Positions 18,346 to 26,623 of a stretch of DNA of 64,000 nucleotides are shown here, one piece after another. The stretch's first letter is position 1. Each line of letters begins with the position of its first letter. The notes under the pieces are model-generated. The model had not been told where the DNA came from, searched no databases, and saw only the letters and a program-made list of their open reading frames with translations. A program made the translations under genes and the position numbers. This DNA comes from Streptomyces antibioticus (lineage in GTDB: Bacteria > Actinomycetota > Actinomycetes > Streptomycetales > Streptomycetaceae). The stretch spans positions 372,001-436,000 of the forward strand of contig NZ_KQ948423.1 of the NCBI RefSeq assembly GCF_001514065.1, in the 5' to 3' direction.

Positions 18346-19239
18346 TCAGACGGCGAGTGCGGGTTGTGTCTGGCTGCTCGCGCCCCTGAGGCCGATCATC
18401 TGGTCGTATCTGTGCAACACGAGGCCGGCCATGGCCTCGTGGGTGCCCAGCGGCGCCGACGCCAGCCACGGTGCCGCCTGTGCGCACTCCGTCGCGAAGC
18501 GGCCGGGGGCCGTGAAGTACGAGGCGATCGCCACGCGGTCGTAGCCTCTCGCCGTCAGGGCCTCGACGGCCGCCGGGACCGTGGGGGCCGCCGTCGTCGC
18601 GTAGGCCGGGACCACCGGGACTCCGAGGCGGGTCGACAGCAGGGACGCCATACGGGCCATGTCGACCTTCGACTCCGGGTCACGCGAGCCCGCCGCCGCC
18701 AGCACCACCGCACTGCCCACGCGCGGGGACTCCTCCCATCCCGCCTCCAGCAGCCGGGCGTGCAGCGCCTCCACCAGCAACGGGTGCGGGCCCAGCGCGG
18801 GCGCCACGCGGGCGCGTACGTCCGTCTCGGCGGCCATCTCGGGGATGTCCCGCTTCACGTGGTAGCCGCGGCTCAGGAGCAGCGGGACGAGGATCGCCTC
18901 ACGGCTGCCGAGGCTCTTGAGGGTGTCGGTCAGCAGCGGCTCGTTGAGCTCGATGTGACCGAGGTGGACCGCGAGGCCGGGGCGCTGGGCGCGGACCTTG
19001 TCGAGGAGGCCGCGTACGGTGCTCAGGGCGCGCGGGTCGCGGCTGCCGTGGGCCACGACGACGAGCGCGGGCGGTTCGGGGCGCCGCCGTCGGCCGTCGA
19101 GCGACACGAGGCTGAGCTGGCTGGCGAGCTGGCTGCTGATCCGGTTCATGAGGTGCGCCGTACTGTCGAAGTGGACTGCCTTGGACTCGTCGTGCACAGA
19201 GTTCGACGCTGTCATGGACCGATGGTGGTGGGGGGACAT
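18346..19239 (-). CDS. Sirohydrochlorin chelatase / CbiX-type protein
   Basis: A 297-aa protein with two tandem CbiX-like repeats. The first begins [10 protein letters not shown] (residues ~59-68), where His is the expected metal/tetrapyrrole ligand; the second begins [11 protein letters not shown] at ~175, where that His is replaced. Intervening segments ([17 protein letters not shown] and [16 protein letters not shown]) match SirB/CbiX proteins. It would insert iron or cobalt into sirohydrochlorin; siroheme is the cofactor of the nitrite reductase at 37 kb. The start is uncertain: ATG 19239 or ATG 19215, neither with a good ribosome site. Confidence 0.8.
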   Translation of the reverse strand: MSPHHHRSMTASNSVHDESKAVHFDSTAHLMNRISSQLASQLSLVSLDGRRRRPEPPALVVVAHGSRDPRALSTVRGLLDKVRAQRPGLAVHLGHIELNEPLLTDTLKSLGSREAILVPLLLSRGYHVKRDIPEMAAETDVRARVAPALGPHPLLVEALHARLLEAGWEESPRVGSAVVLAAAGSRDPESKVDMARMASLLSTRLGVPVVPAYATTAAPTVPAAVEALTARGYDRVAIASYFTAPGRFATECAQAAPWLASAPLGTHEAMAGLVLHRYDQMIGLRGASSQTQPALAV

Positions 19240-19424
19240 TGCCGCCCCGTTGCATGAAGATAACGGGGATTTTCGGCAGGTTCACCACGGGACAGGTGGG
19301 CAGTGTGAGGCGGACTGACCTGCGGTTTCGTGCGACCGCGTGAGGCTGGTCACGTATGCGGCGGCGAACCGTGAGCGCTTGCATCACGTCCCTGACTGTC
19401 GAAGGACGACCTGGGAGGGACCCC

Positions 19425-20102
19425 GTGAGACTGCGCCGACCCCGCCTGCCGCGCACCCGTACCGGGCAGCGGCGGCTCGTGCAGGCCGTGATGGCCGGGT
19501 GTGTGCTGGCGCTGTCCCCGGCGACCTGGATGTACGTCGTCACGGGCGACCGGCTGCGCACGACCGCGGACGTGCCGCGCACCGAGGTCGCCGTCGTCTT
19601 CGGGGCCGGGCTGTGGGACGGGGAGCCGTCGCCGTATCTGGCGCACCGGCTGGACGCGGCGGCGAAGCTGTACCGCGAGGGCCGGATCGAGGTCGTCCTC
19701 GTCACCGGCGACAACAGCCGGGAGGAGTACGACGAGCCCGACGCGATGCGGGCCTATCTGACGCGGCACGGGGTTCCCGACGCCCGCATCGTCAGTGACT
19801 ACGCCGGGTTCGACACCTGGGACTCCTGCGTCCGGGCCAAGAAGATCTTCGGGGTGGACCGGGCCGTGCTGATCAGCCAGGGCTTCCACATCCGGCGGGC
19901 GGTCGCGCTGTGCGAGGCGGCGGGCGTCACCTCGTACGGCGTCGGGGTCGACGCCAAGCATGACGTGACCTGGTACTACGGCGGTACGCGCGAGATCTTC
20001 GCGGCCGGCAAGGCCGCGCTGGACGCGGTCTTCGAGCCCGATCCCCGGTTCCTCGGGCCCAAGGAACCGGGGGTGAGCCAGGCGCTGGCTAGCGGCCGGT
20101 GA
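19425..20102 (+). CDS. SanA/YdcF-like (DUF218) envelope protein
   Basis: A 225-aa protein. GTG 19425 is chosen because GGGAGG precedes it by about 6 bp. A basic N-terminus and one membrane helix (residues ~20-42) are followed by the DUF218 domain: AVVFGAGLWDGEPSPYLAHRLDAA, VLVTGDNSREEYDEP, and the terminal GFHIRRAVALCEAAG. Homologues (SanA of E. coli) affect envelope permeability to vancomycin at high temperature. The biochemical activity is unknown. Its last 14 bp overlap the convergent enoyl-CoA hydratase gene. Confidence 0.8.
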   Translation: MRLRRPRLPRTRTGQRRLVQAVMAGCVLALSPATWMYVVTGDRLRTTADVPRTEVAVVFGAGLWDGEPSPYLAHRLDAAAKLYREGRIEVVLVTGDNSREEYDEPDAMRAYLTRHGVPDARIVSDYAGFDTWDSCVRAKKIFGVDRAVLISQGFHIRRAVALCEAAGVTSYGVGVDAKHDVTWYYGGTREIFAAGKAALDAVFEPDPRFLGPKEPGVSQALASGR

Positions 20103-20856
20103 AGTGCGGGGGGCGTTTCTCCAGGAACGCGGTCATGCCCTCCTGCTGGTCGTGGGTCGCGAACAGGGCGTGGAACACCCGGCGTTCGAAGCGGATGCCG
20201 TCGCGCAGGCCGGTCTCCAGGGAGCGGTCGACGCATTCGCGGGCCGCTCTGACCGCCGTACGGCCGTAGGAGGCGATCGTCTCCGCGGCCTTCAGGGCCT
20301 CGGGGAGGACCTGCTCGTCGGGGACCACCCGGGACACCAGGCCCGCGCTCTCCGCCTCCCGCGCGTCCATCGTCCGGCCGGTGAGGACCAGGTCCATCGC
20401 CTTCGCTCGGCCGATCAGGCGGGTGAGGCGCTGGGTGCCGCCGATGCCGGGGATCACACCTAGCTTGATCTCCGGCTGGCCGAACACCGCCGACTCCCCC
20501 GCGATCACCAGGTCGCACATCATCACGAGCTCGCAACCGCCGCCCAGCGCATGGCCGTTGACCGCCGCGATCTTCGGCGTGCGCAGATCGGCGAACTCCT
20601 CCCAGGCCCCGAAGTAGTCCTCCGCCGCCATGTCGACGGCCGTCATCCCGGCCATCTCCCTGATGTCGGCGCCGGCCGCGAAGTACCGTTCCGAGCCCGT
20701 GACGACCACACAGCCGACCTCGGGGTCCGCGTCCAACGGGCGCAGCGCCGCCAGGAGTTCGGCGAGCAGCTCGCTGCTCAGCGCATTGCGGACGTGCGGG
20801 CGGTGCAGGCGTACGGTCACCACCGCGCCGTCGCGTTCGAGCTTGAGGTTGTTCAT
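20089..20856 (-). CDS. Enoyl-CoA hydratase/isomerase family protein
   Basis: A 255-aa crotonase-fold protein. ATG 20856 is preferred over ATG 20865 because the GAAGGGG site is about 9 bp upstream of it. The oxyanion-hole motifs ERYFAAGADIREM and NGHALGGGCELVMMCDLVIA are present. The two catalytic Glu regions are present as well (CELVMMC and FGQPEIKLGVIPGIGGTQRL). It hydrates 2-enoyl-CoA thioesters. It follows the adenylating enzyme and membrane reductase genes on the same strand with a 15-bp gap, so it is probably the third gene of that operon. Confidence 0.9.
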   Translation of the reverse strand: MNNLKLERDGAVVTVRLHRPHVRNALSSELLAELLAALRPLDADPEVGCVVVTGSERYFAAGADIREMAGMTAVDMAAEDYFGAWEEFADLRTPKIAAVNGHALGGGCELVMMCDLVIAGESAVFGQPEIKLGVIPGIGGTQRLTRLIGRAKAMDLVLTGRTMDAREAESAGLVSRVVPDEQVLPEALKAAETIASYGRTAVRAARECVDRSLETGLRDGIRFERRVFHALFATHDQQEGMTAFLEKRPPHFTGR

Positions 20857-20871
20857 GCGGATCATCCCCTT

Positions 20872-22119
20872 CTACGAGTCCCAGATCGCGCCGTACGCCG
20901 GAATCCCCCGCCGCTCCAGGCCGTGCACGACCTGCCAGGTGAGCTTCTTGTTGGAGATGCAGATCACCGCCTCGGCCCCGAAGTCGCGGTAGGCCTGGTA
21001 GGCGAGGCGGACCATGTCGGGCTTGCCGTGCCGGGAGGTGTCCCAGACCAGGGCGTGGGGCTGGACGGCGAGGATCTCGTGGACGAGGGCGTCGCCGTAG
21101 GTGGTGCGGGGGTCGCGGGTCGCCCAGACCAGGCGGGACGGGACCTCGGCGGCCAGCAGATGGGGCAGGCAGGGGCCGATGCCGCTGCCGGTCGCGACGT
21201 AGACGACCTTGGTGAACAGGGTCTCGATGTTGGCGACTCCGGCGGTGGTGATGCCCTTGACCCAGACCCGTTCCGGCAGGTCGTCGATGAAGGCGCCCGT
21301 CCAGTCGCCGGCCCGGGAGATCGTGAGGCGGAAGCCGGGCTCTCCGGGGGCCGGGACGTTCGCGAACGAGTGCCACTCCTTCAGCGGGTTGCGGCTGATC
21401 GCCGTGGAGGAACCCGCGAACGGGGTCTCGCCGTGGTCGAAGCGGGCCAGCACCACGTGCGGGGAGGGGCGTTCGAGGCGTACGGCGACCTTGCGCAGCC
21501 TCAGCCAGGGCAGCGCGACACTGAAGGTGACGACCGCCAGGACCGACACCTCGACCGGGCCGGGGGACGACAGGAGGGTGTGGGTCCAGAAGAGGGCGAG
21601 GGCCGCCCAGCCGCCGAACCGGTGGATCTTCTCGAAGTGGTCGTGGTGGCGGGAGCGGAAGGGCGGCAGGGCCGTGGCGATGATGAACACCAACAGGGCC
21701 AGCAGGGTCCAACCGACCGCTGCGTGGCGGGTGTTGTGCGTGCTGATCGTCGCCGCCAGGAACCATGCGGTGCCCGCCAGCGCCCCGCCCACGTGCAGGC
21801 CGCCGAAGTGATAGACCTTGCCCAGCGTCCAGCGGACCTTCAGCGGCCAGCTCGTCGGAGCCCAAGTGGCCAGCCGGAAGAAGAGGTTGATGACGTACTG
21901 CTGGCGGACGAGGACCGCCAGGGTGAGGTTCGCGAGGGCCGCGTGGCCCGCCGTGCGGGTGGACGGGGTCCAACTAGCCCACAGGAAAATCCCGTTGGCC
22001 AGGAGCACCAGCGCCCACAGCCGGTTGTAGTGCATCAGGCGCGGGTGCTTGAGCAGGCGGCGCAGGCGCGGGGTGAGCGGGGGCAGGTCCGTGGTCTGCC
22101 GTTCCAGCGACGTCGTCAT
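20872..22119 (-). CDS. Integral membrane ferredoxin-reductase-like flavoprotein (TmpA-like)
   Basis: A 415-aa protein; ATG 22119 overlaps the stop of the upstream adenylating enzyme by 4 bp. The N-terminal half (residues ~30-200) has about five to six membrane helices with several His residues (HFGGLHVGG, KIHRFGG, TLL). The C-terminal half resembles a ferredoxin-NADP reductase: an FAD/flavin-binding FRLTISRAGDWTGAF segment, YVATGSGIGPCLPHLL for nucleotide binding, and a terminal VICISNKKLTWQVV. It resembles the membrane reductase part of fungal TmpA-type proteins, which from memory can be fused to an adenylation domain. The substrate is unknown. Confidence 0.65.
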   Translation of the reverse strand: MTTSLERQTTDLPPLTPRLRRLLKHPRLMHYNRLWALVLLANGIFLWASWTPSTRTAGHAALANLTLAVLVRQQYVINLFFRLATWAPTSWPLKVRWTLGKVYHFGGLHVGGALAGTAWFLAATISTHNTRHAAVGWTLLALLVFIIATALPPFRSRHHDHFEKIHRFGGWAALALFWTHTLLSSPGPVEVSVLAVVTFSVALPWLRLRKVAVRLERPSPHVVLARFDHGETPFAGSSTAISRNPLKEWHSFANVPAPGEPGFRLTISRAGDWTGAFIDDLPERVWVKGITTAGVANIETLFTKVVYVATGSGIGPCLPHLLAAEVPSRLVWATRDPRTTYGDALVHEILAVQPHALVWDTSRHGKPDMVRLAYQAYRDFGAEAVICISNKKLTWQVVHGLERRGIPAYGAIWDS

Positions 22120-23660
22120 CGGGTCACCGCCGTGCGCTCCTCCGCCAGCCTCAGCAGCGCCGGTTTGTCGATCTTGCCGCGGTCCGTCTCCGGTAGGCGT
22201 GTCAGGGGCATGACACTCTCGGGGACGCAGTAGTACGGCAGCGCGTCGGCCACCGCGCGCCGGGCCCGGTCGGGGTCGACGTCCGCCGGGGTGACGAAGG
22301 CGACCAGGGTGCGGGCGTCCCGCTTCAGGGTCACCGCGCGGACGCAGCCGTCGACCGACTCCAGCACCGAGGAGACGGAGTCGAGTTCGACACGGAAGCC
22401 GCGCACCTTGACCTGGTCGTCGGTGCGGCCGAGGTGTTCGAGTTCGCCGTCGGAGGTCCAGCGGCCGAGGTCGCGGGTGCGGAACATCCTCCGACCGCCG
22501 CCGAGGAAGGGGTCGGGGGCGTAGCGCTCGGCGTTGAGGGCGTCGTTGCCCAGATAGCCCGCCGAGACGCAGTCGCCGCCGGCCCACATCTCGCCGACCT
22601 CGCCGATGGGCAGAGCGCGGCGGTCGGCGTCGAGGACGTAGACGGTGTTGTTGGGGGTGGGGCGGCCGATGGTGAGGAGCGGGGCGGCCGGGTCGTGGCG
22701 GCTCATCGTGTTGACGATGGTCGTCTCGGTCGGGCCGCAGCAGTTGTGGAACGCGGCGCGGCGCGCCCAGCGGTCGGCGAGCGGGCGCGGGCAGGGCTCA
22801 CCGGCCACGGCGACCGTGCGCACGCGCGCGCAGGCCGCCGGGTCGATGCCGGACAGGACGGTCGGGGTGGCGATGACGACGTCGGCCGTGCGGGCCGCCG
22901 CCGCGATGTCCTTGCCGCGGATGACGAGGGTGCCGCCGTGGGCGAGGCAGCCGAGGATCTCCCAGGCAGCCATGTCGAAGGCGATGTTGAGGAGCTGGGC
23001 GACCCGGTCGCCGGGGCGGATGCCGAGGTCGCCGGGGGCGGTGAGCAGGATGTTGGCGACGTTGCGGTGGGAGACCTTCACGCCGTTGGGGCGGCCGGTG
23101 GTGCCGGAGGTGAACAGGACGTAGCAGCCGTCGTCGGGGCCCACGGGGACCGGCCGGCGACGCTGTCGCGGGAGGCGGGGGGCCGGGACGTACGGCAGGG
23201 GCTCGTCGAGGGCGATCAGGCGGTGGCCCGGCGGCAGCGGGACGCGGTGGGCGTGCTCGGCGACGGTGATCACCACCCGGGTGCGGGCGGTGCGGATCAC
23301 GTGGGTGAGCTGGGGGGTGGGGGCGAGGGCGATGTCCTGCGGGACGTAGGCGGCGCCCGCCTTCAGGATGCCGAGCAGTCCGACGACCATCGGCAGGGAG
23401 CGGCGGACGAACAGGCCGACGTGATCGCCGGGACGTACGCCCTCGCGGATCAGCCGGGCGGCGAGGGCGTCGGCCTGACGGTCGAGTTCGCCGTACGTGA
23501 TCCGCGCGCCGAGGTGTTCGGCGGCGACGGCGTGCGGGGTGGCCGCGGCCTGGCGTTCCACGGCGCGGTGGAGGAGCGGGTCCGGGACGGGGACGGCCGG
23601 GCCGACGCCGTACTGGAGGAAAAGGTGCTGGTCGCGTGGGCTCAGATGGCGCAGAGGCAT
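22116..23660 (-). CDS. AMP-binding (adenylate-forming) enzyme, stand-alone NRPS-type adenylation domain
   Basis: A 514-aa protein. ATG 23660 follows AGGAGG at about 10 bp. Core motifs of the superfamily are present: A3-like LFTSGTTGRPNGVKVSH, A5 NCCGPTETT, A7 MFRTRDLGRW, A8 GRTDDQVKVRGFRVE, and the catalytic Lys near the end in RLPETDRGKIDKPALL. There is no carrier domain, so the activated acyl or aminoacyl group would be passed to CoA or a separate acceptor. It is coupled by ATGA overlap to the membrane reductase gene. Confidence 0.85.
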   Translation of the reverse strand: MPLRHLSPRDQHLFLQYGVGPAVPVPDPLLHRAVERQAAATPHAVAAEHLGARITYGELDRQADALAARLIREGVRPGDHVGLFVRRSLPMVVGLLGILKAGAAYVPQDIALAPTPQLTHVIRTARTRVVITVAEHAHRVPLPPGHRLIALDEPLPYVPAPRLPRQRRRPVPVGPDDGCYVLFTSGTTGRPNGVKVSHRNVANILLTAPGDLGIRPGDRVAQLLNIAFDMAAWEILGCLAHGGTLVIRGKDIAAAARTADVVIATPTVLSGIDPAACARVRTVAVAGEPCPRPLADRWARRAAFHNCCGPTETTIVNTMSRHDPAAPLLTIGRPTPNNTVYVLDADRRALPIGEVGEMWAGGDCVSAGYLGNDALNAERYAPDPFLGGGRRMFRTRDLGRWTSDGELEHLGRTDDQVKVRGFRVELDSVSSVLESVDGCVRAVTLKRDARTLVAFVTPADVDPDRARRAVADALPYYCVPESVMPLTRLPETDRGKIDKPALLRLAEERTAVTR

Positions 23661-23902
23661 GCTGGGGGGACCTCCTGGCTGGCTTCTTCGCGTGAAGGAC
23701 GACCTGGCGCCAAGCTGGATCCGCGCTCGACTGTAGTCCCGGTTTTTCAACACTCAACTAGGCGTGATCGGCCAACCACGGAACGGAATGCGCCACATGT
23801 GGCGTCTTTCGCAACAGAGGCAACGTCCGCCCCGGTCGGTGGCGACTCAGAGGTGGGCACGTGTGTGCCTCACGGTGGCCGTCGCCCCGCGGGGAGGTCA
23901 CC

Positions 23903-23940
23903 GTCCCGGCCGCGTAACAGGGAGCCGCCGCGCACGTAAC
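23903..23940 (+). promoter_or_regulatory. Phased pentamer boxes (GlnR-like) upstream of nasA
   Basis: GTCCC, GTAAC and GTAAC lie in 11-bp phase (first to second 11 bp, second to third 22 bp, with a degenerate CCGCC between). The last ends 23 bp before the nasA ATG. This fits the gTnAc-n6-GaAAc arrangement of actinobacterial GlnR sites, and the nir operon at 35,965 has the same layout and spacing. The rest of the 303-bp gap 23,661-23,963 shows no gene. Confidence 0.55.
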
Positions 23941-23963
23941 ACGGCCGAAGCACGCTGAAGGGC

Positions 23964-26054
23964 ATGCAGAACACCGCGACGCCCACCCACTGCCCCTACT
24001 GCGCCCTGCAGTGCGGGATGAACCTCACGCCCGTCCCGGACGGGGGCGTGGAAGTGACCGAGCGCGCGGACTTCCCGGTGAACCGGGGGGCGCTGTGCGG
24101 CAAGGGCCGGACAGCGCCCGCGGTGCTCTCGTCGAGCGTCCGCCTGACCTCCCCGTTGGTGCGCTCCGGCGGCACGCTGGTGCCCGCGACGTGGGACGAG
24201 GCGCTGGACCGGATCGCCGAGGGGCTGCGGCGTACGCGTGCGGAACATGGTCCGGACGCGTGCGGGGTGTTCGGCGGGGGCGGCCTGACGAACGAGAAGG
24301 CGTACACGCTGGGCAAGTTCGCCCGGGTCGTCCTCGGCACCTCGCAGATCGACTACAACGGCCGCTTCTGCATGTCCTCGGCCGCGGCCGGCGGCATCAA
24401 GGCGTTCGGCCTGGACCGCGGGCTGCCGTTCCCGCTGGAGGACATCCCGAAAACCGGCTGCGTGATCCTCGTCGGCTCCAACCTCGCCGAGACCATGCCG
24501 CCGTCGCTGCGCTTCTTCACCGAACTGAAGGAGAACGGCGGCACCCTGATCGTCGTCGACCCGCGCCGGACGAGGACGGCCGACCATGCCGATCTGCATC
24601 TGATGCCGCGCCCCGGCACCGATCTCGCCCTGGCGCTGGGCCTGTTGCACCTGATCGTCGCGGAGGGGCGGGTCGACGAGGCCTACGTCGCCGAGCGCAC
24701 CGCCGGCTGGGAGGAGGCGCGGGCCGCCGCGATGGCGCACTGGCCGGAGTACGTGGAGCGGATCACCGGCGTGCCGGTGCCCCAACTCCGGGAGGCCGTA
24801 CGGATGTTCTGCGAGCCCGAGGCCGCGATGGTGCTGACCGCGCGCGGACCCGAGCAGCAGTCCAAGGGCACCGACACCGTGGGCGCGTGGATCAACCTCT
24901 GCCTGGCGACCGGGCGGGCAGGCAGGCCGCTGTCCGGGTACGGCTGCCTCACCGGGCAGGGCAACGGACAGGGCGGACGTGAACACGGCCAGAAGGCCGA
25001 CCAGTTGCCCGGCTACCGCAAGCTCGACGACCCGGCCGCGCGCCGGCATGTCGCAGAGGTGTGGGGCGTCGACCCCGACGCGCTCCCCGGACCGGGACGC
25101 AGCGCCTACGAACTGCTCGACGCGCTCGGCCAGGACATCAGGTCCCTGCTGCTGATGGGCTCCAACCCGGTGGTGTCGGCGCCGCGCGCCGCGCACATCG
25201 AGGAGCGCATCAAGTCCCTTGATTTCCTGGCCGTGTGCGATGTCGTCCTGTCGGAGACGGCGGCCCTCGCGGACGTCGTCCTGCCGGTCACCCAGTGGGC
25301 CGAGGAGACCGGGACCACGACCAGCCTGGAGGGCAGGGTGCTGCTGCGCCGGCAGGCGATCAGCCCGCCCGAGGGCGTCCGCAGCGACCTGGAGGTCCTG
25401 CACGCACTCGCCGACCGGCTCGGCGTGGAGAAGGGCTTCCCGACCGACCCCGAGGAGGTCTTCGAGGAGCTGCGCCGGGCCAGCGCGGGCGGCGCGGCCG
25501 ACTACTCCGGCATCACCTACCGCCGGCTGGCGGAGGAGAACGGGGTGTTCTGGCCGTGTCCCGCCGCCGACGCCGATGCGGACGCGGGACACCCCGGCAC
25601 CCCCCGCCTCTTCCTCGACCGCTTCGCCACCGACGACGGCCGCGCCCGCTTCGTGCCGGTCTCGCACCGGGCGTCGGCGGAGGAGCCGGACGACGAGTAC
25701 CCGGTGCTGCTGACGACCGGCCGGGTCGTCGCCCAGTACCAGTCCGGCGCCCAGACCCGCCGGGTCGACGAACTGAACGCCGCCGCGCCCGGTCCGTTCG
25801 TAGAGCTGCACCCCCGGCTCGCGGCCCGGCTCGGCGCGGCCGAGGGCGACCCGGTGGCGGTCGTGTCCCGGCGCGGCCGGGCGGTGGCACCGGCCCGGAT
25901 CACCACCGGCATCCGCCCCGACACGGTCTTCATGCCCTTCCACTGGCCCGGCGAGGGCCGCGCCAACAGCCTCACCAACCCGGCGCTCGACCCGACCTCG
26001 CGGATGCCGGAGTTCAAGACGTGCGCGGTGCGGCTGGAGACGGTCGAGTCCTGA
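23964..26054 (+). CDS. nasA: Assimilatory nitrate reductase catalytic subunit (molybdopterin oxidoreductase)
   Basis: A 696-aa protein starting at ATG 23964. The N-terminal [4Fe-4S] ligands are C10, C13, C17 and C45 (CPYC, QCGM and ALCGKG). Molybdopterin-binding regions include GGGGLTNEKAY, NGRFCMSSA and GYGCLTGQGNGQGGREHG, with a C-terminal dinucleotide-binding domain ending in MPFHWPGEGRANSLTNPALDP. This is the pattern of cytoplasmic assimilatory nitrate reductase (NasA) rather than the respiratory enzyme, since no signal is present. It reduces nitrate to nitrite for NirBD at 37 kb. GlnR-like boxes lie just upstream. Confidence 0.88.
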   Translation: MQNTATPTHCPYCALQCGMNLTPVPDGGVEVTERADFPVNRGALCGKGRTAPAVLSSSVRLTSPLVRSGGTLVPATWDEALDRIAEGLRRTRAEHGPDACGVFGGGGLTNEKAYTLGKFARVVLGTSQIDYNGRFCMSSAAAGGIKAFGLDRGLPFPLEDIPKTGCVILVGSNLAETMPPSLRFFTELKENGGTLIVVDPRRTRTADHADLHLMPRPGTDLALALGLLHLIVAEGRVDEAYVAERTAGWEEARAAAMAHWPEYVERITGVPVPQLREAVRMFCEPEAAMVLTARGPEQQSKGTDTVGAWINLCLATGRAGRPLSGYGCLTGQGNGQGGREHGQKADQLPGYRKLDDPAARRHVAEVWGVDPDALPGPGRSAYELLDALGQDIRSLLLMGSNPVVSAPRAAHIEERIKSLDFLAVCDVVLSETAALADVVLPVTQWAEETGTTTSLEGRVLLRRQAISPPEGVRSDLEVLHALADRLGVEKGFPTDPEEVFEELRRASAGGAADYSGITYRRLAEENGVFWPCPAADADADAGHPGTPRLFLDRFATDDGRARFVPVSHRASAEEPDDEYPVLLTTGRVVAQYQSGAQTRRVDELNAAAPGPFVELHPRLAARLGAAEGDPVAVVSRRGRAVAPARITTGIRPDTVFMPFHWPGEGRANSLTNPALDPTSRMPEFKTCAVRLETVES

Positions 26055-26061
26055 CCGAGCG

Positions 26062-26496
26062 TCAGCGCAGGGTCAGCCAGTCGCCGGTCTCGATACGTCT
26101 GCCGCGGCGGCGGAGCCCTTCGGCCACGGCGGGGGCGGCGACGTACACCCAGGCCCGCACCGGCGTTGCGTCGGCCTCCCGGAGCACCTCGCGTTCGACC
26201 CGTTCGTAGAGGTTGCGGGGGTCGCCGGGCGCGTACTCCTCCAGGCGGTCGAGGGCGACGAGGAGGGCGGCGTATTCCTCGGGGCGGGCGGTGACGAGGT
26301 CGCCGCGGACGATGCCGGGCTCCTCCACCGCGTACGGGTATCCGGGGCCGTCGTACAGGGCCGCGCCGTGCAGCAGCGCCGGTTCCTCGGCCGTGGTGCG
26401 GCCGCGCAGGAAGTCGTCGTGGTTGGGCTCACCAGGGCGAAGGGTGCCGTAGACAAAGAACGGGAGGGAGGGCGGGGGCAGGGGGGCGAGGCTCAC
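26062..26496 (-). CDS. Gamma-glutamylcyclotransferase family protein
   Basis: A 144-aa protein assigned from GTG 26496; the fold begins soon after at FFVYGTLRPGEPNH (residues ~11-24), the signature loop of the family. The catalytic Glu region appears as ALDRLEEYAPGDPRNLYER, and the end RAWVYV is typical. The family includes glutathione- and gamma-glutamyl-amine cyclotransferases. The true substrate is unknown. It is convergent with nasA, 7 bp apart. Confidence 0.8.
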   Translation of the reverse strand: MSLAPLPPPSLPFFVYGTLRPGEPNHDDFLRGRTTAEEPALLHGAALYDGPGYPYAVEEPGIVRGDLVTARPEEYAALLVALDRLEEYAPGDPRNLYERVEREVLREADATPVRAWVYVAAPAVAEGLRRRGRRIETGDWLTLR

Positions 26497-26623
26497 AGAA
26501 ACGATTCTCTCTCCACACACACCGGCACAGACGCGGTATGGACATGACAGGCCTGTGCCCTTTGAATCTCCTCCAGCACGAGCGCCTCCCCCACGCGCCC
26601 CAGGCGCCTTTCTGAGGAGACAG

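Noticed and set aside
24011-25943. Long alternative frames across nasA on both strands
   Set aside because: Low-complexity shadows of a clear molybdoenzyme frame.
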